From Nemertoderma westbladi (Eukaryota; Xenacoelomorpha; Nemertodermatida; Nemertodermatidae): a stretch of 64,000 nt of DNA. The stretch lies in assembly GCA_032718475.1 (NCBI GenBank), contig JAUCBJ010007194.1, forward strand, positions 1 to 64,000, written 5' to 3'. Below are positions 1 to 10,702 of this stretch, piece by piece. How positions within the stretch are numbered: the stretch's first letter is position 1; every line of letters starts with the position of its first letter. Below the pieces are notes generated by a model. The model was not told the DNA's origin. It worked only from the letters and a program-made list of their open reading frames with translations, and made no database searches. The translations under genes and the position numbers were made by a program.

Positions 1-22
1 TATTTACGCAAAAGCTTTTACA
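1..22 (-). repeat. 3' LTR of copy A, first 22 bp only
   Basis: The reverse complement starts TGTAAAAGCTTTTGCGTAA, the same first 19 bases as both LTRs of copy B (41474 and 56116). The remainder is cut off by the window edge. Confidence 0.85.
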
Positions 23-32
23 CCGCTCCCAG
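23..32 (-). promoter_or_regulatory. polypurine tract of copy A
   Basis: On the minus strand CTGGGAGCGG lies directly before the TG of the 3' LTR, the usual place of the plus-strand primer. The same purines precede the 3' LTR of copy B. Confidence 0.6.
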
Positions 33-100
33 AAAATGGGATTTAAGTCTATAAAATATAACAAATCACAGTTTCTAAAATATAAAGATACTCTAAACAG

Positions 101-1876
101 TTAGTCTTTCTTACGCGGACGGCGTTTACGAAGTTTTTTAAAGCTAGCCAGAGTCCTTTTCTCTTTGGGGCGAGCCACTTTACGAGGAGGGCTGTAGCTC
201 CTAGGCGAAGGGTGCAATATAATTGCATCAGAAGGTGCAGGGTTACGATCGGTATACCCGCCGGTCGAAGTACCTGGTTGATTAATATCAACCTCAGTGG
301 AGCGAGGTCTAACGGCCTTTAGAGCACGTCTCAGGACAGCAGCTCCTACGGGTCCTTGACGGGTCGTCTGGACACTAGCGGTGGGTGGACCGTGAGTGGT
401 GAGGAACTTTCTCGGTTTAATGGTTCTCTCCAGCTCGCGTTCTCTGGTTCGATATTCATATGGTCGCCGAGATACTTCCTGTAGTTCAGGATGCGAGTTC
501 ACAAAGATGTCGCCATACTCAGGGTCCTGACGGATAAAATTGATCAGGTGATATGTGGTTATATCATTAGGGTTAACGTTTCTAAGGTATTTTCTGACAA
601 ACTTGGTGGAAATACACTCACCAACACGCTTTATTAACTCGTAACTTGGTACGCGTGTTTTCTGTTCAATCGACGCAAATAGGTAAGGATGGAATGCGTA
701 AACTCCCTCGTAAGCTCGTCCAGGGTAGTAGCGATGTCGGGATTCGCAATGTAAATCCGCGTTCGCTTCCCAAGCTCGGATGTATCGCAGGGTGATCATC
801 TCGTCTACGCTCTCTAAATTGCGATTAAAGGGACAATTGTAACTTTCATGTCCTTTAAGTTGACAGTAGTGACATTGAGTCATAAATTGTGGGCAGACGG
901 CAAAAATATGAGAGTTATTAAGTCTGCAATAAGCACAATATATTTCCATCATCGGTTGTTCGAGGAAATAGGAGCAAGGTACGCTCGAGTCCAGAGGGGT
1001 GAAGTGGTCTCTCGATGCGCATAATCGACAACGTTTTCGAGAAACGTAGTTGGCGTGTCGATAATCGTACGCTGTGAGACGTTGTGGACCTTGATACCAC
1101 TCTATGACATAATCATTGTCACTGCTCCGGGAAGCTGTAGGCTGAATCGCTTCTGATTCCAAGCATACTGGTTCATCCTCCAGCTGTATAAACGAAGTGG
1201 ATGCGTCTGTCTCAGTAAGTGGACCCACTGTCTGTATTTCCACGACAGAATAACCTGTAGGTATACGGGGTCTTTGTATAACAGATGAATGTAAGTTCTG
1301 TATACAAACGTCTTGAAAAACGGCAAATCCAGCGCTACTCAGTTTCTCCGCAGCTGAGTCTCTCAGACTGAGTTTGGTCAGCGCGCGGTCCTTGAACTGA
1401 CTATCGACGTTACGGAACGGAGTCAGAAAGCGCCGGAAACATTCGAAACGTATAAACTTATTGTGTTCGTCTAACTTGGCGAGTTTAGTTCCAAGTATTA
1501 ATGGGTGAGCGCGTATGGTACGACTGCACACATCGGCTAGCCAACCGGCAAGTGCTGCGTTTTCAAAGATCGTGTATATAGCTAAGGAAGGACGAAGTGG
1601 AACACTCATAAAGCTATATACGGCACCAGGCGCCGTTAATGGTCCATCAAAATATAAACGAGAGTAATGATCTCCATATACTTGCTGGTAATTGATAGGA
1701 TTTCCAACTTTGAAATTCCAACCATATTCTTGAAAGGCAAGATGTCCGATGGATGTCCGTTGTACTTTAGTAATGCCGCTGGGTGTATTGGCATACATAG
1801 TACGAAAGAAACCTCGGCCTTCGGCCCAAGGAGCAATCAGCTGAGTATCAACGAAAGAGTATGGAATGTTCTCCAT
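101..1876 (-). CDS. BEL element ORF3: zinc-knuckle protein encoded downstream of pol (591 aa)
   Basis: I do not recognise this protein as a named family. It is sense to gag-pol and sits where an env gene would be, but I see no signal peptide or transmembrane segment. Residues 1-200 are a globular, aromatic-rich region. Near residues 285-350 lies a cluster of Cys/His motifs: CRLCASRDH, CAYCRLNNSHIFAVC (C-x2-C-x5-H-x4-C) and the canonical CCHC knuckle CHYCQLKGHESYNC. The C-terminus is Pro/Ser-rich and then strongly basic (KKLRKRRPRKKD), fitting nucleic-acid binding or nuclear entry. The ATG at 1876 is the first after an in-frame TAG. Copy B keeps only the C-terminal part (55831-56037), with mostly silent differences. 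A nucleic-acid-binding accessory protein is my inference. Confidence 0.8.
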   Translation of the reverse strand: MENIPYSFVDTQLIAPWAEGRGFFRTMYANTPSGITKVQRTSIGHLAFQEYGWNFKVGNPINYQQVYGDHYSRLYFDGPLTAPGAVYSFMSVPLRPSLAIYTIFENAALAGWLADVCSRTIRAHPLILGTKLAKLDEHNKFIRFECFRRFLTPFRNVDSQFKDRALTKLSLRDSAAEKLSSAGFAVFQDVCIQNLHSSVIQRPRIPTGYSVVEIQTVGPLTETDASTSFIQLEDEPVCLESEAIQPTASRSSDNDYVIEWYQGPQRLTAYDYRHANYVSRKRCRLCASRDHFTPLDSSVPCSYFLEQPMMEIYCAYCRLNNSHIFAVCPQFMTQCHYCQLKGHESYNCPFNRNLESVDEMITLRYIRAWEANADLHCESRHRYYPGRAYEGVYAFHPYLFASIEQKTRVPSYELIKRVGECISTKFVRKYLRNVNPNDITTYHLINFIRQDPEYGDIFVNSHPELQEVSRRPYEYRTRERELERTIKPRKFLTTHGPPTASVQTTRQGPVGAAVLRRALKAVRPRSTEVDINQPGTSTGGYTDRNPAPSDAIILHPSPRSYSPPRKVARPKEKRTLASFKKLRKRRPRKKD

Positions 1877-2615
1877 ATTCCTGTTGTATGCCTAATATGT
1901 TCTCCGACAGGGATGGTAGAGCAGAGGAAAATATCGCATTCAATGAGATTATGAAATACGACGTCAATAGGAGGATTGTTACATTCGAAGACTATCTCCA
2001 AATGAATTTATCCTCAATTATTAAGAGGGTGAACAACCAGATTTATGACACATAATGGTACCAGTTGTTCATAAACTTTCAACGTGTCCTTTCAGTCCTT
2101 GAATCACGGTCGTGGACTTGAGGAAATTATTTATGGTTGATTATTCAATCAACAACAAGAGGAATGGAAGTTGATATCATAAATATCAACAGAATGGTAC
2201 AGGGACAGGAGGTGCGGACACCAATATTAGCATACAAATAAACAGTAAAGGATGGGAGGTTTAGTGTTCGTTTCCCGAAGCTCCGAGCGCGTTGGGAAGA
2301 GAAGGTGGGGGGAAGTATGTCGTATTTTTAATAACGATGTATAGAGGGATAAAGGGAGTAAAGAGGAGGAAGGATATATGGTAGTATCCATAAGATACCA
2401 CAATGGACGAGCTTTCCGTTACGTCATCATTCATTCTTGTCTTTTAATTGTGACACTGATCACAATAATTACAGGAAAACGATGAAGGAAGAGAAATTTA
2501 CAGCCTCCCGAAGGAGACCGCCCGCGAGCACCCGTGCCCCGGGGAAAACTATTCACATTATGGACCCTGGACATTAACACACGTCTCTTCTCCAGTGGTT
2601 CGCCTATATTTGTCT
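1877..2615. other. ORF2-ORF3 spacer of copy A
   Basis: No convincing coding frame or RNA gene is seen. Splicing between ORF2 and ORF3 cannot be excluded. Copy B has no clear match here. Confidence 0.5.
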
Positions 2616-3014
2616 TTACAAGCCTTCTTCCACGTTCTTTCTTTCGAGCTGATTTCGAATAGAGTTCTCGTGTTCTATTCTTGATTTATCGTTTCGACTC
2701 CGCTGGGTATGATATTTAAATAAAACCATTTCCCTTTCGGTGTCTACATCGTTCGTATCGTGTAAATCGATAGGGTAACCAGTAGTCAAGAAGTCCATAT
2801 ACGTACCATTCCGATGCGTATAGTGAGCCGTGAACTTTCTATAGTCCAATTCACGCGTAAGTTGTTCCTGGGACATTGGCGGTTCGATATAACGACCATC
2901 GTCCTCCGTAGTAGTTGGATCAGCGTCGCCGCGTATCAAGCTATCGACAAACGCTTGTAAAGGTAGAGTATATCTCTCCCTGATACCAAGATCATCTTCT
3001 ATTAATTCAGTCAT
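2616..3014 (-). CDS. BEL element ORF2, small acidic protein (132 aa)
   Basis: Unrecognised protein, starting MTELIEDDLGIRERY and ending in a charged, Arg/Glu-rich tail. Copy B has a homologous but frame-broken version at 54704-55116 starting at the same ATG. In the first 40 codons the two copies differ by about ten silent and six replacement changes, which suggests past selection on a protein. It could be a separate protein or a first exon joined to ORF3; no splice signal settles this. It follows the conserved noncoding part of the 3' region and precedes ORF3, all sense to pol. Confidence 0.6.
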   Translation of the reverse strand: MTELIEDDLGIRERYTLPLQAFVDSLIRGDADPTTTEDDGRYIEPPMSQEQLTRELDYRKFTAHYTHRNGTYMDFLTTGYPIDLHDTNDVDTEREMVLFKYHTQRSRNDKSRIEHENSIRNQLERKNVEEGL

Positions 3015-4663
3015 ATCTGCTATACGAGTTCACCAATATTATAATGAGTTTATATATCGTTAGGCGAGCGGGCGTCGCTGCCTATTTCTCCCTTGCCCCC
3101 GGACAGTAGGAGATTCTCAGCGCCGATGTACCGCTGTAGCTGTACTTTCGCCAACGACGTAGCTGTACAACGACAACGATAACCGGCACAAGTCACTCCA
3201 CTGTCCGTCCCAAAGGCTTAGATGTACTTCAGGTTTTCCTTGGAGTTAGGTTACTTTTACGATTGCGACTAGCTACTGTAAACACACTTTAGCAGTAACA
3301 TTCACCTATAAACTCACAAATACCACACAACTTGTCACAACTACGCACATTCGGGCCATTTGTCCGTTAGTCAATGCCTTCCAGAATGTCACTGTATTGT
3401 TATGTATCCTTGGATACTAGCAGTGCGCTATTTATTCCCTATGCTATTCAATGGGACAAGCTTTCTATTGTTCTTTTTACTCAATTCTAATTCTAACGTG
3501 GTTGTTGCTATGGTGACATTATGTAAAGCTAGCGGTAGAATTAGGGTAATTCCAATGCATACAGATCTGGGATGTTATTTAATAGTAATTCTTTAATAGT
3601 CAATGTCCTGTTTATACATGACTTTATGAATTTTATCGGCTATTGACTATGTTTGGGAGACTTTCGTACACGCATACGCATAATAATATAAATCTCCACT
3701 CCCTTGATCTATTAATTAATGGAATTTTGGGAATGTTATAAATTGCGTAAAATGGCAATTTATTAAATTCATTAAAAGTCATGAATTTAAATTTATTCCC
3801 TGGAATTTTATTATTTGATAATTAAATGGGCATATTTTGATTCTAGAACATGTCTAGGGACACAAGATCCTTAATTCTAAGAAAATTGTCTCTTTAAGAA
3901 TATCAGTAAATGCTACGATATCTTAATTGACTAGAATTGTTGAAGGATCTGAATTTTACAGATTTTGACTTATTAGATTTGCAAATATTAACTAATTAAT
4001 ATTTGAGATGGGCACCGATTTATTCCAGAACTTGTCTGGGGACGTTAACCACTGATTCTATAATTTGTCTTTCAAGTATATCGGTGGGTGCCACGATATC
4101 TTAATCGACTAGAATTACAGATGGTCAAAGGGTTTAACAGATTTATTTTGCGTTATACGCTACTGTTAAAGGGACATCACGCTACTATATGTATTATTTA
4201 ATATACGGTATGAGAGCAATATCGCACGAAGCAATGTCAGTGTGAAGAGGCAAGTCGTTTCCAAGGTCTACCCAGAGCTTGGTTTAGCCGAGACACGAGG
4301 ATCTGAACTTTGCATTCCTAATACTCTGCCTACCAATAATACTTGAATATAGTAGTGGCTTTATTGTACTTTAATAAGTACAGACATTTCATCTTACTGT
4401 AGTTACATATTTATAATATAATACGGACAGTAAGGAAAGAGAAAAAAATAATTATTTCTTCGCCGTCGCACTAAATATAATATAAGTAATTACGTACGTA
4501 ATAAACACGAATATATTGCACTATTCTACTAAATAATCGCTAAATAATATTCTACTAAATTAAATAAAACGATTATAATAAAATTACATAGTAATACATA
4601 CATAAATATAAAAATAATAAAATAATATAAAATAATAGAGTCACACGCCCACTCCGAACGATA
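3015..4663 (-). other. noncoding 3' region of copy A between pol and ORF2
   Basis: AT-rich sequence with no coding frame. It contains the conserved 107-bp block and two diverged copies of a module with AATTCTAG, GATTAAGATATC and GTCCCCAGAC-like boxes (about 3840-3960 and 4010-4125), matching the pair at 53612-53874 in copy B. Near pol it is almost identical to copy B; from about 4010 downward it drops to roughly 85%. Confidence 0.7.
4207..4313 (-). promoter_or_regulatory. conserved noncoding block of the BEL family (copy A)
   Basis: The same block is at 53415-53521 (copy B) and 35711-35821 (divergent copy C). It contains a short hairpin, CCAAG-loop-CTTGG. A cis-acting RNA or DNA signal is inferred. 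Confidence 0.6.
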
Positions 4664-7600
4664 TTAAGTTGGGGAGTCCCTAGATGTCGGTTGGATTAGG
4701 GAAGTGGTCGTGGGAAGAGTTTCTTGCCTTCCATAGTTTCCGGAGAGCTCTCTGTCTCTTTCCAGTAAACATAAACGACCCACTGGGCGGTTGAGCTGTT
4801 GAGTCTCAAAGACTATCCCTGGTTTCTTAAAGTTACGCCGCATGACGACGAGCTCTACTGATCGCACCAAACCATCGCTCGAGATATAAGTCTCGATGAT
4901 ACGTCCTGTTTGCCATCGCTTACGTGGGAGATCGGGGTCCACAATAAGCACCATGTCTCCAGCGCTGACGTTTTCTTGTTGCGCAAACCACTTAGTTCGA
5001 AGTTGTAGAGTGGGCAGGTAATGTTTCTCGAAATGGTCAGCGAAACGACGGGATAGCAACTGCATAAGTTGCCAGGTTCGACGACAGTACTCGTCTCCGT
5101 CTGTGATCTCCGATCGTGGGAGCATGGCTACGGGCTTCTTCAGTAGAAAGTGCGCGGGTGTTAGCGCTTCCAGGGAATCAGGATTTGAAGAGACTGGCAT
5201 AAGCGGTCTTTCGTTGAGATAGGCGGCGATTTCTTCCATTAACGTCCGCAATAGTTCGTCGGTGAGATAAGCGCGACAAGGCACAATAAAGTGGAATGCA
5301 GTCTTCACGCTCCTAATCAATCTCTCCCAACTTCCTCCCCACCAAGGGGCGTCGGCGGCGTTGAAGGTCCAGCTAGACGCTGTTATCCTTAGCTGATCGT
5401 CCACCTGTCTCTTGTTCCAGTCCTTTACGTAAGCTTGAATTTCGTTGTTGGCTCCAATGAAGTTCGTTCCCTTATCCGATCTCATCGTGTTACTGGTTCC
5501 GAAACGAGCAATCTGTCGTCGTAAACTCAACACGAAGCTGTTGGTGGATAGATCGTTTACCATATCTAGATGGATAGCTCTACAAGTCATACAAACGAAG
5601 ATGACACACCATCTCTTGACTATAGTCCGGGCACAATATACTTCAATAGGGCCAAATAAATCCACACCGGTATTAGTAAAGGGTGGTTCATAGAAGCTTA
5701 CTCTTTCCCTAGGTAATTCTGCCTCTCGCTGTGTTAAAGGCCTACTGAATGCTTTCCTACAGGGTATGCAGTTCCTAAGAACTTGGTTCAGAGCCCTACG
5801 GGGTTTATAAAAATAGTAGCGAGTTCGAATTTCGCTCAGAACTCGTTCTCTACCAGCATGGTACAGTTTGCTATGAACATCTACAATCATCTTGATTTGT
5901 ATGTCAAGATTTCTAATGAGTATGGGAAATTTAGTGTCAAAGGATAATGGGGCGTTGGTTAGTCTGCCTCCAACACGTATTAACCCATCTATCATGGTAC
6001 TAGAGAAGCGATCCCTTAAGCGCATCTGCGGATTTCTTAACAACAGGAAATACTTATCGGAATCCTCATAGCATTGTAGGAGTCTCAGCATCTGTTTGTT
6101 GGTTTCATCATGCTCCTGGTAACTGATCTTCTCCTTTAGAAACCTGTCGGATATCTTGTATTTGGGGAGATCTTTAACAACATGGACTCGTGCAGATGTT
6201 GATGGAGCATCATCACTATTGGTCTTTGTCCCGGAGTAACGATGATGAAAACATCGTTTCAAATAGGTAACGGCTTTACAGAGCCGATTCCAGGAACTGT
6301 AGTGACGTATCACTCTCTGCAAGAGGGGTGAGAGTCCTTGCGCGATATCTGGTATTCCAGATTTCCAATCCTTGTCACGGATTTCCAAGACTTCTTTAGT
6401 CGTGGCGGTGGGTTTCTGATCCAAAGCATCCTCTCCGGAAGTGAATAATACAGATAGATCAACCGCAGGTTTAAACAACTTCGATTTACTCGCTCGAGTT
6501 TTGGGTTTAACTTTCTCCGCTCCCTTGGCCTGTCTGATCTCTGCTGTTGTGAGGTGGGGAGGCCATTCTTCTTCTTCTCTGTAGAGAAAGTCGGGTCCAC
6601 CTAACCATTCAGGAGTATTTACCAATTCCTTTGGAGTCGCTCCTCGGGAAGCGATGTCTGCTGGATTAATCGTTCCGGGGCAATGTCTCCATTGGTCCAT
6701 CGTCGTGCGACTAAGTATGATGGCTACTCTGTTGGTAACGAAGACGCTGAACTGACAGACTTCATTGGTTATATACTCTAACACGAGTAAAGCGTCGGTC
6801 CAATAGACAGTTTTCTCTAATGGATAGTCAATCTGTTCTGTTACATTCCGGCCGATGGCTGTAGCGTATAGAGCCGCCTTTAACTCCGCTCGAGGAACTT
6901 TCAACTTGTTGTTGATTAATGCCTTAGAAGTAACCAAGGCGACTTTGATTCCATCCGGAGTTTCCACTCTTAGGTAGGCTACTATACCTATTCCCATATC
7001 GCTGGCGTCTCCAAACACATGGAGTTGATAGGAATACGTAGGGAGAACATGACCAAAATATGAACGGGAAATTATAAAATCCTCGATAGCCGGTAGAGAA
7101 TCTTCCCATTTCATCCACTTCTTTAATATTTCTCCCTTAAGTGGATCGTCCCATGAGTGGTTTTCAAGCCACATTTGTTGTACCAAACTCCGAGCAATCA
7201 ATATAACTGGGCTAATAAATCCCAATGGATCGAAATAAGTGCTCAGTATACTTAAACAAATCCGTTTGATTCGAACTGGATTATCTCGCTGTTTTAGTTG
7301 GAAAAACAGGATATCTCTCTCTGTGTCCCATTTCAAGCCGAGTGTCTTGGTTTCTGGCAGATCATCTTTGATCAAATCGAGATCTTTCGCTCCTCGATCT
7401 TCCGCAGGGATCGACTCCAGAAACTCACGGGAGTTGCTGGTGAATTTCGTTAATCGAAACCCACCTCTTTTTAAGCACTCTACCGTTCCTTTAGCGACCT
7501 CAATGGCTTCCTCAACTGATGGAAGGGACTTCAGATTGTCGTCCATGTATATGTCCCGCTTGATGTTGTCGATCACTTCCTTAGAGAAGGCCTCTCGGTT

Positions 7601-10600
7601 GTCCTCTGCAGTGGTACGCACTACCGAACAGGCGTTGGAAGGGCTTGAGATTATCCCAAAGGCCTGGATGGTCATCCAGTACTCCACCGGTTTCTGGTTG
7701 AGGTCTCCTTCGGGCCACCATAGAAATCGTAGGCTATCTCGATCCCTATCCAACACTTTGACTTGCAAGAACATGCCTTCTATATCGGAGGCGAAAGCAA
7801 TCGAATATTGTCTCAATCTTAAAAGAATTCCCAACAAAGATTGAAGTAAGTTGGGTCCGGGTAACAATTCAGAGTTAAGGGATTGACCCATGTAAAGAGC
7901 GGAGCCATCAAACACTACTCTCACTTCATGGGGTTTACCGGGTTTAGGAACGTAATGGTGAGTTAAGTAATACGTTCTTTCAGTCACAGGTGTTTCTTCC
8001 GGTACTCTCTCTGCGTATCCCTTATTAATAAATTTTTTCAGCTGTGTTTGATACATTGCTTTAGCTGAAGAATTAGCCGTAAGGCGTCGATGGAGTTGCG
8101 CGATTCTTTTTTCAGCCAAAGGTCTGTTATTGATGAACTTCGGTTCTCTCTTGCGAAAAGGTAAACCGACTTCATACCTGCCTTGATCTTTGAGGAAATG
8201 TGTAGTTGTCTCTTGGATCTGCTTGGCCCTTTCCTCTTCCACCGATAAGGCTTTATCGTAGGAATTGGGCTCTACCGCCTCTTGCGTAAAGAATCTTACG
8301 GCATGTTCATCTCGAGTCTTGGCATTACAACGCTCAATGACGTCATTTAACTCGTCGTTATAAGCTTCTCGTTCAGATGGATAGAGAAGTTGACATAAGT
8401 TCACTTGGTTTTGCCAAGCCTCGTTTTCCTTAAGGAGATCGATGGTATTCTCCTCATCAAAAAGCTGGTGAATGTCGTCGTTATCTGAGGAGTATGGAAT
8501 TCCCTCAGTTAAATCGTCTCCTTCACTAGTATCATCTTCCCATTCACTCACCTGGCAGACGCTCTCTTGCGGTAGTCTTTCTCTGAGTGTTCTACGGGAA
8601 GGGCCAGTAAAGTACCAACCTACTCTAGTTCTTACCGCATAGGTCTGTAGGGGCTGCGGTTGAGCAGGCCGTTTCTCTAATGTCTCCAGCGCCTCATGCG
8701 CGTTTTGGCCGATGAGTATTTGCACTCCAGGATAATCAGTCTGGAATCGAGGTATGTTAAGATGTTGGATGCTCTCATCCTCGTCCCAATTATAAAGGTC
8801 TGCTTGGGTAGTAGCGAAGTTCTTTATAGCTACCATTTTCACTGACCTTATGCTATGTTCTCCTAGTTCGTCCTGGGGGGTGGACAACGCGCCTACATAA
8901 TAATCTGCCGTTACTGTAGATTTCCAAACTTGCATGATCCCTGACATGTTTAGCTTGGTTCGGAACTTGGGTTGTCCAGCAAATATGTCTTCGGCTAGCT
9001 CTTGGTCGATGAATGTTCCTGTACTACCGGAGTCAAGGAGAGCGTTCACTACATAACTCCGTTTAGGTCCGTGAACCCTTACCTGTACCACAGGAAATTC
9101 TCTAATCCCTACATTGGAAGATGGCTCTTTCCAAGATGGTTGTCGTTCAGAAGTAGTTAGAGTGAGGTCGCTGTCTGTATCTTTTTCATATGTGAGTGCT
9201 CGATACACTGCGGTATTTATCATGTAACAGGATTCGTTTTCGTCGGAGAACTCGTCTGTATAGAATCCTTCCATCTCAGATTGATCAGTGTCGTTCACAT
9301 CACTGAATTGGACATGTAGCTCGGAATCACTTACCTGATTCGGACTATTTCGCTCGAATTCAGTGTGCAACAAGATATGATGTTTCGCACCACACTTTGC
9401 ACACCTTATGTCAGAGAAACAGGTACGCCGTTGGTGTCCTTGTCTGAGGCAATTATAACATAACCGCTTATCCCACATGACTTCGCGTCTCTCAGTTAAT
9501 GATTTCTTTAGAAATTCATCACACATATTCAAACGGTGGGTCCCGTCGCATAGCGCACATTTCGGTTTGATGTTACTTACTTTATTCTGAGTCACATTGT
9601 GTACACTTGCTTTTTCTTCGGGCTTTCTCACCTGAATTCTCTTGGGAGACGTAGGAGGAGTTTTTCTTACCTGTTCTCTCCTGTCATTTGTTCGAGACTT
9701 GAATTTACTCACCTGATCTTTAGGCATTTTATTCACGTAATAAGATCTATCAGTGTCCTTCCTGCTATCTTCTCCTTGAGAAGTCTGGCTTTCGCCGTCG
9801 TCTGTATAACACACTGGTGTTACCTTTCTCCTAGAGACGGGTTTTTCACTTACCTTGTTTTCCGGTGTCTTCTCTCTGGACAGTTTCAGGAGCTGTAATT
9901 TCACTTCTCCATCTAGGAATGACATGAGATCAGACATGGTAGGGTCTCGTCGTTGTTGTTCCATCATATATAACACTTTCTTATCCCAGCGTGTACCTAC
10001 TCCACCCTTCGGTAAAGTAGAAGCCACTGCTCTAATAACCATAGCATTCTGATACTCATGAGACTTACCTAGCCAATCTAATTGTCTACAGATCTCCTGA
10101 ATCTCATCGGAAAACTCTATAATTCCGCTGCTAATAAATTTTCGGGGCGCTACCAACTTTGCATACAAATACCCAGCTATGTTATTCCTATTACCATACC
10201 TGATGTTTAGTGTATCCCAAACTTGTCTTAATCCATCTGGATGTCCAATAAACTTTAACGCCATTAACTTGGGAGATCCTTCCAAGCACTCGATGAGGAA
10301 TCTAAGTTTCTCTCCATTAGATAGCACAGAGTTCTGTATGTTATTTTTGTAATATTCATTAAAAGGTAACCATTTCATCTCATCTCCATTGAACTTGACG
10401 ATCTCTCCCACCTTTACCGCTTGCCGGGCTTCGGTTCTAGCCATTTGACGCGTAAAACTTTCTTGGGCCATCGTGTTATTTAATATCGAGTTATCGGTAT
10501 ATAAATTTCTCGGATTATGATCCGGTCTATAGGGAATATCATTATCAACAGGTCTATAATTACCCTTAATAGGGTTCACTATAGGAGTTTCTACTTCGCT

Positions 10601-10702
10601 AGCAGTCACCACCTTATTGTGGCCAAGGTAAGACTTAGTCTGCGTGCTAGCAGCACAACGAAATCTGCCTTGCCGCGGCATGACTGGTCCTCTCTGTTGC
10701 AA
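4664..10702 (-). CDS. BEL/Pao Gag (C-terminal part)-protease-RT-RNase H-integrase polyprotein
   Basis: One uninterrupted frame. Element sequence starts at T33 (10606); the first 32 residues are antisense LINE sequence read by chance, so the true start is lost. In order: a DUF1759-type Gag region (FNGDEMKWLPFNEYY); zinc knuckles near 9390-9560; an aspartic protease with LLDSGSTGTFI near 9010-9045; RT with YMDD at about 7539-7550; RNase H starting HVFGDASDMGIG; integrase with an H-x4-H/C-x2-C zinc site, then GVDLFGP, RSDKGTNF and PWWGGSWERL supplying the D, D, E residues. The C-terminal tail binds DNA in related integrases. All catalytic motifs are present, so pol looks intact, unlike copy B, but the missing Gag half and 5' LTR leave this copy unable to act alone. 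Confidence 0.95.
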   Translation of the reverse strand: MQQRGPVMPRQGRFRCAASTQTKSYLGHNKVVTASEVETPIVNPIKGNYRPVDNDIPYRPDHNPRNLYTDNSILNNTMAQESFTRQMARTEARQAVKVGEIVKFNGDEMKWLPFNEYYKNNIQNSVLSNGEKLRFLIECLEGSPKLMALKFIGHPDGLRQVWDTLNIRYGNRNNIAGYLYAKLVAPRKFISSGIIEFSDEIQEICRQLDWLGKSHEYQNAMVIRAVASTLPKGGVGTRWDKKVLYMMEQQRRDPTMSDLMSFLDGEVKLQLLKLSREKTPENKVSEKPVSRRKVTPVCYTDDGESQTSQGEDSRKDTDRSYYVNKMPKDQVSKFKSRTNDRREQVRKTPPTSPKRIQVRKPEEKASVHNVTQNKVSNIKPKCALCDGTHRLNMCDEFLKKSLTERREVMWDKRLCYNCLRQGHQRRTCFSDIRCAKCGAKHHILLHTEFERNSPNQVSDSELHVQFSDVNDTDQSEMEGFYTDEFSDENESCYMINTAVYRALTYEKDTDSDLTLTTSERQPSWKEPSSNVGIREFPVVQVRVHGPKRSYVVNALLDSGSTGTFIDQELAEDIFAGQPKFRTKLNMSGIMQVWKSTVTADYYVGALSTPQDELGEHSIRSVKMVAIKNFATTQADLYNWDEDESIQHLNIPRFQTDYPGVQILIGQNAHEALETLEKRPAQPQPLQTYAVRTRVGWYFTGPSRRTLRERLPQESVCQVSEWEDDTSEGDDLTEGIPYSSDNDDIHQLFDEENTIDLLKENEAWQNQVNLCQLLYPSEREAYNDELNDVIERCNAKTRDEHAVRFFTQEAVEPNSYDKALSVEEERAKQIQETTTHFLKDQGRYEVGLPFRKREPKFINNRPLAEKRIAQLHRRLTANSSAKAMYQTQLKKFINKGYAERVPEETPVTERTYYLTHHYVPKPGKPHEVRVVFDGSALYMGQSLNSELLPGPNLLQSLLGILLRLRQYSIAFASDIEGMFLQVKVLDRDRDSLRFLWWPEGDLNQKPVEYWMTIQAFGIISSPSNACSVVRTTAEDNREAFSKEVIDNIKRDIYMDDNLKSLPSVEEAIEVAKGTVECLKRGGFRLTKFTSNSREFLESIPAEDRGAKDLDLIKDDLPETKTLGLKWDTERDILFFQLKQRDNPVRIKRICLSILSTYFDPLGFISPVILIARSLVQQMWLENHSWDDPLKGEILKKWMKWEDSLPAIEDFIISRSYFGHVLPTYSYQLHVFGDASDMGIGIVAYLRVETPDGIKVALVTSKALINNKLKVPRAELKAALYATAIGRNVTEQIDYPLEKTVYWTDALLVLEYITNEVCQFSVFVTNRVAIILSRTTMDQWRHCPGTINPADIASRGATPKELVNTPEWLGGPDFLYREEEEWPPHLTTAEIRQAKGAEKVKPKTRASKSKLFKPAVDLSVLFTSGEDALDQKPTATTKEVLEIRDKDWKSGIPDIAQGLSPLLQRVIRHYSSWNRLCKAVTYLKRCFHHRYSGTKTNSDDAPSTSARVHVVKDLPKYKISDRFLKEKISYQEHDETNKQMLRLLQCYEDSDKYFLLLRNPQMRLRDRFSSTMIDGLIRVGGRLTNAPLSFDTKFPILIRNLDIQIKMIVDVHSKLYHAGRERVLSEIRTRYYFYKPRRALNQVLRNCIPCRKAFSRPLTQREAELPRERVSFYEPPFTNTGVDLFGPIEVYCARTIVKRWCVIFVCMTCRAIHLDMVNDLSTNSFVLSLRRQIARFGTSNTMRSDKGTNFIGANNEIQAYVKDWNKRQVDDQLRITASSWTFNAADAPWWGGSWERLIRSVKTAFHFIVPCRAYLTDELLRTLMEEIAAYLNERPLMPVSSNPDSLEALTPAHFLLKKPVAMLPRSEITDGDEYCRRTWQLMQLLSRRFADHFEKHYLPTLQLRTKWFAQQENVSAGDMVLIVDPDLPRKRWQTGRIIETYISSDGLVRSVELVVMRRNFKKPGIVFETQQLNRPVGRLCLLERDRELSGNYGRQETLPTTTSLIQPTSRDSPT

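Larger units (their letters stand above)
1..10606 (-). mobile_element. BEL/Pao LTR retrotransposon, copy A (5'-truncated, runs off left edge)
   Basis: Reading on the minus strand, this copy carries the second half of Gag, protease, RT, RNase H and integrase in one open frame, then ORF2, ORF3, a purine tract and the start of the 3' LTR. It is collinear with copy B from 47121 on (5943 bp here against 5945 bp there up to the pol stop), about 98% identical by eye in gag-pol. The 5' LTR, leader and first 703 Gag residues are absent; at 10606 the element abuts an RTE-like LINE in the opposite direction. No missing part is visible beyond the minisatellite at 19.13 kb, so this looks like a deletion or rearrangement and not a simple LINE insertion. 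The rest of the 3' LTR lies outside the window. Confidence 0.93.

Noticed and set aside
7239-7844. 201-aa ORF antisense to RT (also at 49883-50488)
   Set aside because: Conserved only because the RT beneath it is; no independent features.
10607-10702. N-terminal residues of the copy A ORF as genuine Gag
   Set aside because: They are antisense to the RTE-like endonuclease; copy B Gag has different sequence there.
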